Shown piece by piece: positions 7,693-15,388 of a stretch of DNA of 64,000 bases. The notes beneath the pieces were generated by a model. The model saw nothing but the letters and a program-made list of their open reading frames with translations, did not search any database and was not told the origin of the DNA. This stretch comes from a virus. The position numbers were made by a program, and so were the translations under genes. The stretch is from positions 1-64,000 of the IMG/VR virus record IMGVR_UViG_3300044712_001570; one strand, written 5' to 3'. Each line of letters begins with the position of its first letter. The stretch's first letter is position 1.

Positions 7693-8100
7693 ATGTCTAA
7701 CCCCTCTGAGAACCTATACCTAAACGAGGATGTATTCCTTTGCTATCACCTCTTAAAGTGCTACCTGGACTATAACTTTTCCGATGCACTCAATAGTATG
7801 TGCATAACAGATATGTGCGCATCCTGTAATGTATGCAAGCTAGCCTTTCCTCTTGAGGTAGTTAGGCTTCAAGAGACTATAGCAGGCATGCGAACACTAC
7901 CTATCAGTACTCAATACCACTTTACGATAGCAGAGTTTTGGAATGTTATGGCTTATTTAGGGTACCCATCATCTAAAGATTATCAAAGTGCATGTGCTGC
8001 GCTGAACTCAAAGCTAGTGCTTAGTGGTGCTAAACAAATGAGGATTGGAGATCTTTTGAATGACGCTATGTTCATAAGGGATTCAATGCGCAATCTATAG
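7693..8100 (+). CDS. Hypothetical protein, paralogue of the preceding gene
   Basis: A 135-residue product of unknown function, related in plan to 7093-7689 (see the shared CYH, Cys-pair and FW boxes there). CASCNVC (about residues 41-47) is a likely zinc-binding knuckle. It lacks the insertion of about 60 residues found in the longer neighbour. It sits in the same operon three bases after the preceding stop. Confidence 0.65.
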   Translation: MSNPSENLYLNEDVFLCYHLLKCYLDYNFSDALNSMCITDMCASCNVCKLAFPLEVVRLQETIAGMRTLPISTQYHFTIAEFWNVMAYLGYPSSKDYQSACAALNSKLVLSGAKQMRIGDLLNDAMFIRDSMRNL

Positions 8101-8116
8101 GAAGAAGGATAAAGCC

Positions 8117-8326
8117 ATGAGTAATGATGATGTTATAACCAAGAAGTGTAGCAATGGGTGCATAGCTAGTGTTGTAGAAGCAACCAAAGGTTGGACCGAT
8201 CAACAGAAGATAGACCTCGTAGGGTCCTGGGGTTGGGAGATACTAACAGATGGTTGCGAAACAGACGAGGGGGAACAAATCGTTTGTTATACCAACATCT
8301 TTACAGAGAGTGTTATTGTCCCATAG
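8117..8326 (+). CDS. Hypothetical 69-residue protein
   Basis: A small protein with an AAGGA ribosome binding site eight bases before its ATG. It reads KKCSNGCIASVVEAT, then WTDQQKIDLVGSWGWEIL, then an acidic TDEGEQIVCYTN. No family is recognised. Cys12 and Cys16 could pair or bind metal. Transcribed with its neighbours. Confidence 0.6.
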   Translation: MSNDDVITKKCSNGCIASVVEATKGWTDQQKIDLVGSWGWEILTDGCETDEGEQIVCYTNIFTESVIVP

Positions 8327-8368
8327 CTAACGTTGAGTTTACTACCACAGCCACTAGGAATGAATAAA

Positions 8369-8551
8369 ATGACCATTAATAGTGATATCATACAGTTCAA
8401 AGAGTTAGATATTATCTGCCAATCATTCGAGAAGGGTAGCGCTAAAGGTACAGGTGCTAAGCACATGCCTATTGAATGGATGGATGCTATTGCTCAACGC
8501 TCCAAGCTGGCCCTAGTCATAGCTAGAAAGCACTGTGAGGAAAAGTTATGA
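8369..8551 (+). CDS. Hypothetical 60-residue protein
   Basis: A short protein beginning MTINSDIIQFKELDI. The start at 8369 is preferred because AGGA lies nine bases upstream; an ATG at 8360 and a TTG at 8333 are in frame but badly placed for a ribosome. The C-terminal half (MPIEWMDAIAQRSKLALVI) is probably helical. The stop overlaps the next ATG (ATGA), a sign of coupled translation. Confidence 0.55.
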   Translation: MTINSDIIQFKELDIICQSFEKGSAKGTGAKHMPIEWMDAIAQRSKLALVIARKHCEEKL

Positions 8552-8940
8552 CTCCTCCAGGAGGGGGCGACGTGTCTCCTCTCGAGCAGTTGGGACAATA
8601 CTGTTTATGGTGCAAGAACCCAATCGTCAGCTCGAGTCCTAAGAGACGGTGGTGTTCGAAAAGATGTAGGCAAACTGCCTGGAGGTCAAGGTGTCTAGCT
8701 CGAGTCACCAGAGACAATCTTGTGTCTTCGGTAGCTCGAGGTGGCGATTCCAATCTAATAGGTAGAAAGTCTATTAAGTTCGTTAACTGGCTCTTTGGGC
8801 TATTGGGTGCAGCTCAAAACGACACTCTTGATGATATGTTTCCAGGTAGTGGAATAGTCACCAGATGTTGGAATGAGTTCTGTCGCCTTGGTACCGAAGC
8901 GTCCCTTCCATCACCAGGAGACATCCATGACGAGGCATGA
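8548..8940 (+). CDS. Zinc-finger protein with methyltransferase-like GSG motif
   Basis: A 130-residue protein. Residues about 18-45 form a four-Cys zinc finger (YCLWCKNP then WCSKRCRQTAWR), a module found in many phage DNA-binding proteins. The C-terminal part contains KFVNWLFGLLGAAQNDT followed by LDDMFPGSGIVTRCW. That last motif matches the glycine-rich SAM-binding box seen in DNA methyltransferases and in short phage proteins that keep only this end. Without motif IV (DPPY or NPPY), catalytic activity is doubtful. It may be a regulatory or DNA-binding relic of a modification enzyme (inference). It overlaps the next gene by 14 bases. Confidence 0.7.
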   Translation: MTPPGGGDVSPLEQLGQYCLWCKNPIVSSSPKRRWCSKRCRQTAWRSRCLARVTRDNLVSSVARGGDSNLIGRKSIKFVNWLFGLLGAAQNDTLDDMFPGSGIVTRCWNEFCRLGTEASLPSPGDIHDEA

Positions 8941-9622
8941 GGAAAAGACCAATATTATTAAGTCGTTATATTACAATGGTAAGATTCATGAAGTGGCTAC
9001 TATGTTAGGTGGTGCACAAGCTATAGGAAGGCTAAAGTCCAGTGGTAAGGTGGACTATCAGAAAAAGGAGGGGAAGATAGATTGGTCCACCTTCGTTTGG
9101 ATTGAACCAGAAGTTACAATATCCCGCATCCGTCGGAAAGAATGCCCAGAAGCAGTTCCAGCACCTGTTATTCCTGTTAAAGAAACTAGTCCACTACAGG
9201 ATATAAAGGAGGCATATGATAAAGAGATACAGGATGCATATGAGAAAGGTCTTGTTGATGGAAAGCTTCTAGCTACTAAGCCTGTATCTATTGCGTCTGA
9301 TAAGATGAAAAAGGTCGATATACTATCTGGTTTATATAGGCAATGCTTAGAGCTGGAGATAGCACTGTGCGAGCTTTCCGAGGAAGAAGTAGCTCAAGTC
9401 ACCGCACCTATTAATAAGTTCTTCTTTACCTCTGCTAAGAAGGAAGAGGTACAAGAGGAGGAAGCTAAAGACACTATCGAAAAAAGGGGTAGATCGCATG
9501 ATGAGGAAGAAGAAGAAGATATCGACGAAGAGGAGGAAGAAGCCTACAAGGTTAAGGTTAGTAAGAAGCCTATAGTTGATAGAATAGCTATGCTAAAGGC
9601 CAGACGGGATAAGAATGTATAA
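8927..9622 (+). CDS. Hypothetical protein with strongly acidic C-terminus
   Basis: A 231-residue protein. The ATG at 8927 is chosen because AGGAG sits eight bases upstream; the frame also has an upstream ATG at 8873 inside the preceding gene. The N-terminal part (KTNIIKSLYYNGKIHEVATM, then IGRLKSSGKV) looks like a small winged-helix or repeat fold. Residues 175-210 are a long Glu/Asp run (DEEEEEDIDEEEEEAYK) followed by a basic tail. Such acidic tracts occur in phage proteins that bind basic partners. It overlaps the following sigma-like gene by 8 bases. Confidence 0.6.
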   Translation: MTRHEEKTNIIKSLYYNGKIHEVATMLGGAQAIGRLKSSGKVDYQKKEGKIDWSTFVWIEPEVTISRIRRKECPEAVPAPVIPVKETSPLQDIKEAYDKEIQDAYEKGLVDGKLLATKPVSIASDKMKKVDILSGLYRQCLELEIALCELSEEEVAQVTAPINKFFFTSAKKEEVQEEEAKDTIEKRGRSHDEEEEEDIDEEEEEAYKVKVSKKPIVDRIAMLKARRDKNV

Positions 9623-9995
9623 GTATCATAGTAAGACACTTTCACCTAGAAGCCTTAAAAAGCTTAATCGAGGTGAAAGTGTCGAAGATAACTATGATAG
9701 GCCAAAGACACGTTCTGAGTGTGGGGATGAGAGACCATGCCCATTCGTTGGATGTAGGTATCATCTCTATTTAGATGTTCATATAAAGGGTTCTATTAAG
9801 TTCAACTTTCCAGATACGGAACCTGAAGATATGCTAGTTAGTTGTGCATTGGATGTAGCGGATGAATGTCAAGAAGGCTTAACGTGCGATGATATCGCAG
9901 CCCTTCTAAATATAACCCGACAGGGTGTAGCAATGATAGAGCAATCTATTATGCCTAGGGTCAGGCGTGCCCTAAAGGATTATAAGAATGAGTAA
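9615..9995 (+). CDS. Sigma-factor region 4-like DNA-binding protein
   Basis: A 126-residue protein. The C-terminal 45 residues (LTCDDIAALLNITRQGVAMI) reproduce the helix-turn-helix of sigma-70 region 4, including the 'IAxxLNxTRxxVxxIE' pattern that contacts the -35 element. The N-terminal half has a Cys-containing RPCPFVGCRYHLYLDV segment that often precedes this helix-turn-helix in phage and delta-proteobacterial small sigma-like proteins. There is no region 2, so it is not a full sigma factor. It may modify promoter choice by host RNA polymerase or act as an anti-sigma-type decoy (inference). Confidence 0.75.
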   Translation: MYKYHSKTLSPRSLKKLNRGESVEDNYDRPKTRSECGDERPCPFVGCRYHLYLDVHIKGSIKFNFPDTEPEDMLVSCALDVADECQEGLTCDDIAALLNITRQGVAMIEQSIMPRVRRALKDYKNE

Positions 9996-10143
9996 CACCT
10001 GCTATAGATTGATTAGGCTACAAAGAAACATACAATCATTTAGCTATAATTACATGTGGTGCTATGTGCCATTATCTATCGAGGTGCAATCCTATTGGGC
10101 TGTTTGCATGGATGCACCACTACTCGAATGTAGAAAGGGTTAA
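9988..10143 (+). CDS. Small protein sharing an N-terminal repeat with 13835-14143
   Basis: A 51-residue frame starting at an ATG overlapping the previous stop (AATGAGTAA). A TTG at 10009 is an alternative start that would give MIRLQRNIQ, identical to the first nine residues of the protein at 13835-14143. The identity is at DNA level over 25 bases (10010-10034). The rest ([18 protein letters not shown]) matches nothing else here. It may be a decayed duplicate that kept the start region, or a genuine small gene; coding status is moderate. Confidence 0.45.
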   Translation: MSNTCYRLIRLQRNIQSFSYNYMWCYVPLSIEVQSYWAVCMDAPLLECRKG

Positions 10144-10148
10144 TAAAA

Positions 10149-10376
10149 ATGTCGCCTAGTACTGAAGTCGAGGATACTCACTGGACATTTCCTAACGATG
10201 ATACTCAATATGAACGCATTAGGGTAGCCGATAAGGTATGTCACGATTGTGCTCGAAGACCAGGTCAACTGCATATGGTTGGGTGCGATTGGGAAAGGTG
10301 CCCTAAGTGTGGTGGTCAAGCTATTAGCTGCTTTTGTTGCTTGAATGAAGGAAGGAGAGGAAGAGGAGGAGTGTGA
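10149..10376 (+). CDS. Zinc-ribbon protein
   Basis: A 75-residue protein with an eight-Cys core: [19 protein letters not shown], then [14 protein letters not shown]. The C-x2-C...GCD-x2-x-CP-x-CGGQ-x3-C-x-C arrangement is a small zinc-binding module seen in many bacterial and phage proteins of unknown role. The tail is Arg/Gly-rich (GRRGRGG), suitable for nucleic-acid contact. It overlaps the short acidic gene that follows. Confidence 0.7.
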   Translation: MSPSTEVEDTHWTFPNDDTQYERIRVADKVCHDCARRPGQLHMVGCDWERCPKCGGQAISCFCCLNEGRRGRGGV

Positions 10377-10461
10377 AGAAGAAGAGAAAGAAGAAGATTT
10401 AGGTTTTGGTAGAACACTTGTTCTATCATCCGATGGTCTAAGGCTAGTAGGAGATTACTAA
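10345..10461 (+). CDS. Small acidic protein
   Basis: A 38-residue frame starting inside the end of the zinc-ribbon gene (ATG at 10345) and stopping two bases before the RuvC-like gene start. The first half is a Glu run ([17 protein letters not shown]); the second half reads [20 protein letters not shown], which looks like a folded beta hairpin. Purine-rich sequence here also provides ribosome binding. Real gene status is likely because it fills the gap exactly, but no family is known. Confidence 0.45.
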   Translation: MKEGEEEEECEEEEKEEDLGFGRTLVLSSDGLRLVGDY

Positions 10462-10463
10462 TA

Positions 10464-11198
10464 ATGATTGAATATATAATAGGGTTAGACCTATCTATTA
10501 GTGGTACCGGTATATGCGTTATGCAAAGGCCACACTTTCAAAGAATAAGGTCCCCTGAAACAGTAGAAGAACAAGTAAAGATTATACATACAGAAAGGCT
10601 ACATTGCCCATTGAATGCAGATGCATCCCACTGGGAGCATACGCATAGGCTATTGCGTATTACCGATGCTATTATCGATATATGTGCTACCCACTGCATA
10701 GTAGGTCCTCCACATTATGATAAGGAATGGATAAAAGAACATAAGGATTGGTATATGCAAAGGGTAAGAACAGCTATTGACCAAACGGCCTTCTATGCTG
10801 AGGGGTATGCCTTCGGAGCAGCTTACCAAGCTCACCAGCTAGGGGAAGTAGGAGGAGCTGTTATGATAAGGTTAGCAGAGTATACTAAACCCCTTATTAG
10901 GGTTCCTGCCTCCTCCATTCGAAAGCTCCTAGTAGGGTTCTCACCCTCTAAGGCTAACAAGTGTGACCCTAAGAAGATAGTGCATGCATGTGTATCCAAG
11001 GTACTATTCAATACTGGTAGTACTAAGCCTATTACATACGATGAATCCGATGCAGTAGCAGTAGCTAACTATGGTTGCTCCGAGGAGTTCGGAAGTTGCC
11101 TAAGCCTTGGTTACACTTCCGCTCAAGCTAATGCCATAAAGGCTCCTGTACCTGTACTTACCATAAAGAAGCCTTCAAAGAAGAAAAAGAAGTCTTAG
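10464..11198 (+). CDS. ruvC-like: RuvC-like Holliday junction resolvase
   Basis: A 244-residue RNase H-fold nuclease expected to cut four-way junctions in replicating or recombining phage DNA before packaging. Catalytic acidic residues stand in expected order. Asp9 is in IGLDLSISGTGICV. Glu113 is in AFYAEGYAFGAAY. Asp193 and Asp196 are in TYDESDAVAVANYG. RVPASSIRKLLVGF (146-159) matches the 'P...vKk...G' box of RuvC and YqgF-type phage resolvases. The C-terminus is very Lys-rich (KKPSKKKKKS), a DNA-affinity tail. The start lies two bases after the preceding stop. Confidence 0.88.
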   Translation: MIEYIIGLDLSISGTGICVMQRPHFQRIRSPETVEEQVKIIHTERLHCPLNADASHWEHTHRLLRITDAIIDICATHCIVGPPHYDKEWIKEHKDWYMQRVRTAIDQTAFYAEGYAFGAAYQAHQLGEVGGAVMIRLAEYTKPLIRVPASSIRKLLVGFSPSKANKCDPKKIVHACVSKVLFNTGSTKPITYDESDAVAVANYGCSEEFGSCLSLGYTSAQANAIKAPVPVLTIKKPSKKKKKS

Positions 11199-11240
11199 GT
11201 ACGCATAGGATGGCACGCCTTGTGCAATCTTATTAGTACC

Positions 11241-11774
11241 ATGCAAACACTAATCATTCTACTCCTCACCCTACTGCTAGGGTGTGGGACTGCTAACATT
11301 GAAGACATAGCACCTATAGAGGATACCTATGATGCATCAACTATCGATGCACTGGCCTATGATAGTATCAGCACTGCAACTGATACTGCTAGGGATAGTG
11401 CTACCAGTAATCATGATGTTACATCATCAAAGGAAGATATCACAGCTAGGTATGATAGTACTCCTATGGATGGTGATACTAGCATACTGGATACTATCAT
11501 CCTCGATACTGTACCCTTGGACATCATAGGGGACATTCCTCAAGACATTTTGCAGGATGTAGATACTAAGCCTAGCTACGTCTGTCCCATAAAAAACCCT
11601 GCAACCTGTATGCTACAGACGTGCCCAGACGGTGAGACATTTTGGCTATGTCCTAAGCCTTGTGCGAAGGATGTAGCCTCTTCCCCTGGCTGCTATGGAG
11701 TCCACTGGAGCAACTGCCAATACGCTCCTAATAGTCAATGTAAGCCAGACGCTATAGGCGGATGGTGCTGCTAG
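11241..11774 (+). CDS. Predicted lipoprotein, Asp/Thr-rich with Cys-rich end
   Basis: A 177-residue lipoprotein. MQTLIILLLTLLLGC is a lipoprotein signal peptide with lipobox LLGC (Cys15), so the mature protein should be lipidated and anchored in a membrane facing the periplasm or outside. Residues 20-110 repeat short Asp/Thr/Ile units (DTYDAST, DSISTATDTARDS, DTIILDTVPLDI), a linker style common in lipoproteins of myxobacteria-type bacteria. The last 60 residues carry ten Cys and end GGWCC, a disulphide-rich domain. A surface role such as superinfection exclusion is an inference. No good ribosome binding site is seen at the 11241 ATG; a TTG at 11220 is in frame. Confidence 0.75.
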   Translation: MQTLIILLLTLLLGCGTANIEDIAPIEDTYDASTIDALAYDSISTATDTARDSATSNHDVTSSKEDITARYDSTPMDGDTSILDTIILDTVPLDIIGDIPQDILQDVDTKPSYVCPIKNPATCMLQTCPDGETFWLCPKPCAKDVASSPGCYGVHWSNCQYAPNSQCKPDAIGGWCC

Positions 11775-11788
11775 AAAGGATAACTTCA

Positions 11789-12046
11789 ATGCAAGGAATA
11801 ACATCCAGATGGGCGTTTATGCTCAAATCAGGAACCCAAGAAGATAGGCTAAAAGCTATCGAGGAACTAAAGATTGCTTGCCAAAAGGGGCAAGGCTTTA
11901 TTCCTAAGGTAGCAATCATACTACAGTTGGGTGAACGTAGTGTAACCCGACTACTAATGTCTGCAGGCCTGACCAGGTATGCAGCCGCTATTCGTGCTGG
12001 TGTAAGACCTCAAGCTGCAGGTATCGAGAAGGTGGTACAACAATGA
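11789..12046 (+). CDS. Small helix-turn-helix protein
   Basis: An 85-residue protein starting MQGITSRWAFML. The ATG at 11789 follows AAAGGA by nine bases. The middle (FIPKVAIILQLGERSVTRLL) reads as a helix-turn-helix of the Fis or resolvase type used to recognise DNA. Small transcription regulators of this kind are frequent in early phage operons. Its stop overlaps the next ATG (ATGA). Confidence 0.6.
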   Translation: MQGITSRWAFMLKSGTQEDRLKAIEELKIACQKGQGFIPKVAIILQLGERSVTRLLMSAGLTRYAAAIRAGVRPQAAGIEKVVQQ

Positions 12047-12372
12047 GTAATCAATTAATGGTTCTACATGATATGACAGTATTCAAGGTGGATGTAGGTT
12101 TAGCATTAGGTCCTATCGAATACTATGCATCTTATTCTGATGCTATGGCTGCATCTGTAAAAAGAGGCGAGTGGGGTTGTGATGCTAAGGTAGTAGAGGA
12201 AAAGCATACTATTCTAAAGTTGGAGCATAAGACATCCCTCATTATAACCAATGCACCTAAACTTCAATACTTCTATCTATCCGATGAACAGATAGAAGAA
12301 AGACGCAAGAAAGCAATGGAGAAGCTAACACCACAAGAGTTAGTTCTTTTAGGCCTAGTAAAGAAGGAATAA
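12043..12372 (+). CDS. Hypothetical 109-residue protein
   Basis: Function unknown. The first 75 residues look globular alpha/beta (MTVFKVDVGLALGPIEYYAS). The end (SDEQIEERRKKAMEKLTPQE then LVLLGLVKKE) is a charged helix closing with the LTPQEL-x-LLGL signature often found at the C-terminus of small phage proteins, possibly a partner-binding helix. It overlaps the upstream gene by four bases. Confidence 0.6.
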   Translation: MSNQLMVLHDMTVFKVDVGLALGPIEYYASYSDAMAASVKRGEWGCDAKVVEEKHTILKLEHKTSLIITNAPKLQYFYLSDEQIEERRKKAMEKLTPQELVLLGLVKKE

Positions 12373-12375
12373 CAA

Positions 12376-12912
12376 ATGAGTACAGCTATAGAGGAGAATA
12401 AACGCCTAGGGGAGCCTATGTGGCTTAGGTCTAATCCTATAGGTAGTCCTACCTCCTATGAGGTATATAACATACTATACAAGCTGCATTGTTCCTGCAC
12501 CTATATGGTTAGGCGACCTTGTTGGGATGCGGGTAGGGGTATCATAGTATCCAATAGGGATGAGTGGGGTATTACTATTCACAATATGCAGGCTACCAAT
12601 ACAGGGGTAACACTGCTGGATGAATATGTACCTACACTCAAGGATTGGTATGCTAACGACTACCAACTGTGGAGGTACTGTATACCCTTCTATTCTGCCC
12701 TAGGAAAGATATTTGATGCACAGGATGCTAACCTATGCATGATAGGCGTAGCTTTAGATATAAAGCTAAATGAGAGTGATACTTCAACTGTACCACCCGG
12801 TGTTAATATGGGTGTAGGTACATGCGATATGGAACCCCTATATTACCATAAGGATATTAGAATTGAAGACCTAAGAAAGAAGCTATGGTGGTTAAGGACA
12901 ATCTATAAGTGA
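12376..12912 (+). CDS. Hypothetical 178-residue protein
   Basis: Unknown. It is rich in Trp and Tyr (LKDWYANDYQLWRYCIPFY) and has scattered Cys (LHCSCTYMVRRPCWD). No signal peptide or membrane segment. It lies three bases after the previous stop, in one operon with the double winged-helix gene downstream. Confidence 0.6.
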   Translation: MSTAIEENKRLGEPMWLRSNPIGSPTSYEVYNILYKLHCSCTYMVRRPCWDAGRGIIVSNRDEWGITIHNMQATNTGVTLLDEYVPTLKDWYANDYQLWRYCIPFYSALGKIFDAQDANLCMIGVALDIKLNESDTSTVPPGVNMGVGTCDMEPLYYHKDIRIEDLRKKLWWLRTIYK

Positions 12913-12935
12913 CCAACATGTGAAAGGTGGAGACA

Positions 12936-13379
12936 ATGGCTATGACTGTGAAGGATAAAGTTCATACATCCATTATTGTTGGTGAAGCATTATCTATGAA
13001 GGAATTAGTCAGTAAGACTATTAAACTCTATCCTGAGTTGATAGGTAAAGACCATAGCATTAGATGCCGTATTCTAACATTACATAAGAGGGGTATACTA
13101 CGCAGGTCCTCCTACGGTACATACGTATGTGAAGTACAATATATACCACCAATCAAGCCTAAACCTAAAGAAGTCAGGGTTCACCGATACGTTAATCGTG
13201 CTGTGTATGATTATATTCGATTATTTGGTGCTAGTACTGCGAAAGACATACATAACCACATCCAGCAGGATTACCCTACCCTAAGAGTGATTGATGTAAG
13301 TTACACTTTACATAACCTACTTTGCAGGGAAAAGAAGGTTGTGCGTCTTCGTAAAGGGGTATACCAAGCGATTAAGTAG
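12936..13379 (+). CDS. Double winged-helix DNA-binding protein
   Basis: A 147-residue protein built of two winged-helix units. The first (about 1-65) runs from MAMTVKDKVH to HKRGILRRSSYGTYVCE; the second (about 85-147) from VYDYIRLFGASTAKDIHNHI to LCREKKVVRLRKGVYQAIK. Each ends in the hairpin wing typical of such folds. The ATG at 12936 follows AGGTGGAG. A role as transcription regulator, or as a Z-type DNA binder, is plausible; the target is unknown. Confidence 0.65.
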   Translation: MAMTVKDKVHTSIIVGEALSMKELVSKTIKLYPELIGKDHSIRCRILTLHKRGILRRSSYGTYVCEVQYIPPIKPKPKEVRVHRYVNRAVYDYIRLFGASTAKDIHNHIQQDYPTLRVIDVSYTLHNLLCREKKVVRLRKGVYQAIK

Positions 13380-13386
13380 GTGACCT

Positions 13387-13842
13387 ATGCTGGATGAAAA
13401 CAAGTATCAAGAGCTAAAGGAGGGGGAGGAGTTCTGCCCCTCTGGTTGTGTCTTTAAGTGGTTAAGGGAAGAGGATAATACTGAGTACTGTAGGGATTAT
13501 GGTACTCATGATAAGTATCCTACAATAACTCTGCTATCTAATCTGCTATCTACTAAACTGCAGCAACGACTATTAGACGTAAATGTAAGACCTGCAGGAG
13601 CACCAGCTCTAAGACCTATTCGAACTTCAAGGTGTATGAAGCGAAGGTGCCCATCTAAGTCTAAGTGCAAGGCTTTACTTATAGTGGGTGGGCAACCTGT
13701 ATGCTTTCTAGCGCAATCTTTATCTATAGCAAGGTGGAGAGTAGATGAACGTTCACCACAACTCAGGGTCTTTGAGTGCAATACTAAAGCAAAGGCATTT
13801 AGCGTTTTTATGGACATCTTGAATGGAGATCTAAATGATTAG
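13387..13842 (+). CDS. Hypothetical Cys-containing protein
   Basis: A 151-residue protein. FCPSGCVF near the start and RCMKRRCPSKSKCKALL with VCFLAQ later give enough Cys for one or two zinc sites. The remainder is not recognised. The GGAGGAG run at 13421-13427 is coding. It overlaps the next gene by 8 bases. Confidence 0.6.
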   Translation: MLDENKYQELKEGEEFCPSGCVFKWLREEDNTEYCRDYGTHDKYPTITLLSNLLSTKLQQRLLDVNVRPAGAPALRPIRTSRCMKRRCPSKSKCKALLIVGGQPVCFLAQSLSIARWRVDERSPQLRVFECNTKAKAFSVFMDILNGDLND

Positions 13843-14143
13843 GCTACAAAGAAACATACAGCTATTGATGCATGAAACTGACTTCATCAAAGTATTAGAG
13901 CAGCACCTGTCGGATGTACAGGTAGAAGGTATTAAAGAAAAGCTTGAAGATGAGTTCGATGGTTGGAAAACACAACACGATGACACAGAGCTTGCTGCCA
14001 TTATTGAAGATATACCAGCCATAAAAGAAGAGTGGTTTTATGGTGAGTATGAACTAACCAAAGGGGGCAAGGTTTATATTGGTTCAGAAGAGATGGATAC
14101 CGATTCGGAAACCTATGCGAACATAAACATATGGTGGTCATAA
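13835..14143 (+). CDS. Hypothetical acidic protein
   Basis: A 102-residue acidic protein with long helices (TDFIKVLEQHLSDVQVEGIK) and the segment MDTDSETYANINIWW at the end. Its first nine codons lie in a 25-base repeat shared with 10010-10034. No family is recognised. Confidence 0.6.
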   Translation: MIRLQRNIQLLMHETDFIKVLEQHLSDVQVEGIKEKLEDEFDGWKTQHDDTELAAIIEDIPAIKEEWFYGEYELTKGGKVYIGSEEMDTDSETYANINIWWS

Positions 14144-14144
14144 T

Positions 14145-14792
14145 ATGACCGAGCCTTCCCTTATGGTGGCAGTACCTGTAGGCTTTATGGAATCCCTCGG
14201 GTATGAGTTCAAAATAAAGAATGGGAGGGTTAGATGGGAATGCCTATCCTGTCATGAGCTATGGACTAATCAAAAGCTTAATATCAAGTGTAGCAGTTCC
14301 TATGATAAAGCATATAAGGGTAGTAGTGATATATGGCAATGCAACAAAAGCATTGAGTGCAAGGTTAAGGTCCTACATAGAAGTACAGTGCTTGAGGGTT
14401 ATATCATAGTCGCTAAACCTCACTACAATATAGCTAAGTCTATGGGGTTAGATGTTACCGTAAAGGATACCAAGGTAATGTATACCCGCTCCTATAACGA
14501 GCAGACTAAGAAGTATGATACTAAGACCTTTACAGAGCCTTATACCTATATGAAGGAGGAGGACTATGCTAGGTTGGAACTTCTTATTGGGTTACCCTTT
14601 AAGAAGGATTCAAGGCTAAGGTGCTTTGAAGCAATCTTAAAGAACCCGGAGACCTTTGCTGCATGTAAGTCCATCATAGCTACTGCTACTAAAAGATGGG
14701 GTAACCAGCATAAGTACATGAACCATGGGATGCTGGTAAAGGCCATAGAGACTTGCTGCAAAGTGGATAGTTCAAAGTACTCATGGCCATAG
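14145..14792 (+). CDS. Hypothetical protein with N-terminal zinc-like motif
   Basis: A 215-residue protein. The N-terminal 70 residues contain WECLSCHELW, IKCSSSYDKAY and WQCNKSIECKVK, a possible zinc ribbon with an inserted loop. The rest is Lys-rich (KVMYTRSYNEQTKKYDTK) and may bind nucleic acid. No family match by eye. It starts at an ATG touching the previous stop (TAATATG). Confidence 0.6.
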   Translation: MTEPSLMVAVPVGFMESLGYEFKIKNGRVRWECLSCHELWTNQKLNIKCSSSYDKAYKGSSDIWQCNKSIECKVKVLHRSTVLEGYIIVAKPHYNIAKSMGLDVTVKDTKVMYTRSYNEQTKKYDTKTFTEPYTYMKEEDYARLELLIGLPFKKDSRLRCFEAILKNPETFAACKSIIATATKRWGNQHKYMNHGMLVKAIETCCKVDSSKYSWP

Positions 14793-14802
14793 GGGTAGGT
14801 AA

Positions 14803-15387
14803 ATGGATATAGTGGATATAACCAAAGAAGCAGAACCCTTTGGTGTACATAACTATAGGAAGTACTTCGCTGTATATAACTCCATGTACAATGATTCTGG
14901 TAAATATAAAGATATACTATCATTAGGGTTCAAAAGGATAGTATATGAGGATGATGGTGTAGGGTTGATTAAATTCAGCGAGTATATACCTATATGGTGG
15001 TTCAACCTATGTGGTGTATTAGAGCCTTATCTATGGTCTAAAGTAGTAGTTCAAAATAATACTACATCCCATGTAGGAGCAATACAGGACTTTGATGATG
15101 CTATATTGATACCTATGTGCAGGTTACTATTCAAATCGCCTAGGCTACCTAGCCCGTGGGTAGGCTCATATGCAAGTAACCGTGTAGTAGATAGGGTTGT
15201 TAAAGGACCTAACTTGAATACAACAGTAGTACCTCATTGGAGGCATACTATCGAGATGACTACCTTTCTAGGGGAAGATCTAGAAGATAAGGTGCAAGCT
15301 CTGGTTAGTCTATTCAAGCTATTCGATATACGAGCACCCGCAAACCAAACAATGGCCAGCATAGACGCTATCTGCAAGGGGAAGTAG
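14803..15387 (+). CDS. Hypothetical 194-residue protein
   Basis: Unknown soluble protein rich in aromatic residues (YFAVYNSMYNDSGKY, FSEYIPIWWFNLCGV). A helical tail (DLEDKVQALVSLFKLFDI) ends the chain. It is part of the tightly spaced plus-strand operon, with its neighbour starting after two bases. Confidence 0.6.
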   Translation: MDIVDITKEAEPFGVHNYRKYFAVYNSMYNDSGKYKDILSLGFKRIVYEDDGVGLIKFSEYIPIWWFNLCGVLEPYLWSKVVVQNNTTSHVGAIQDFDDAILIPMCRLLFKSPRLPSPWVGSYASNRVVDRVVKGPNLNTTVVPHWRHTIEMTTFLGEDLEDKVQALVSLFKLFDIRAPANQTMASIDAICKGK

Positions 15388-15388
15388 T

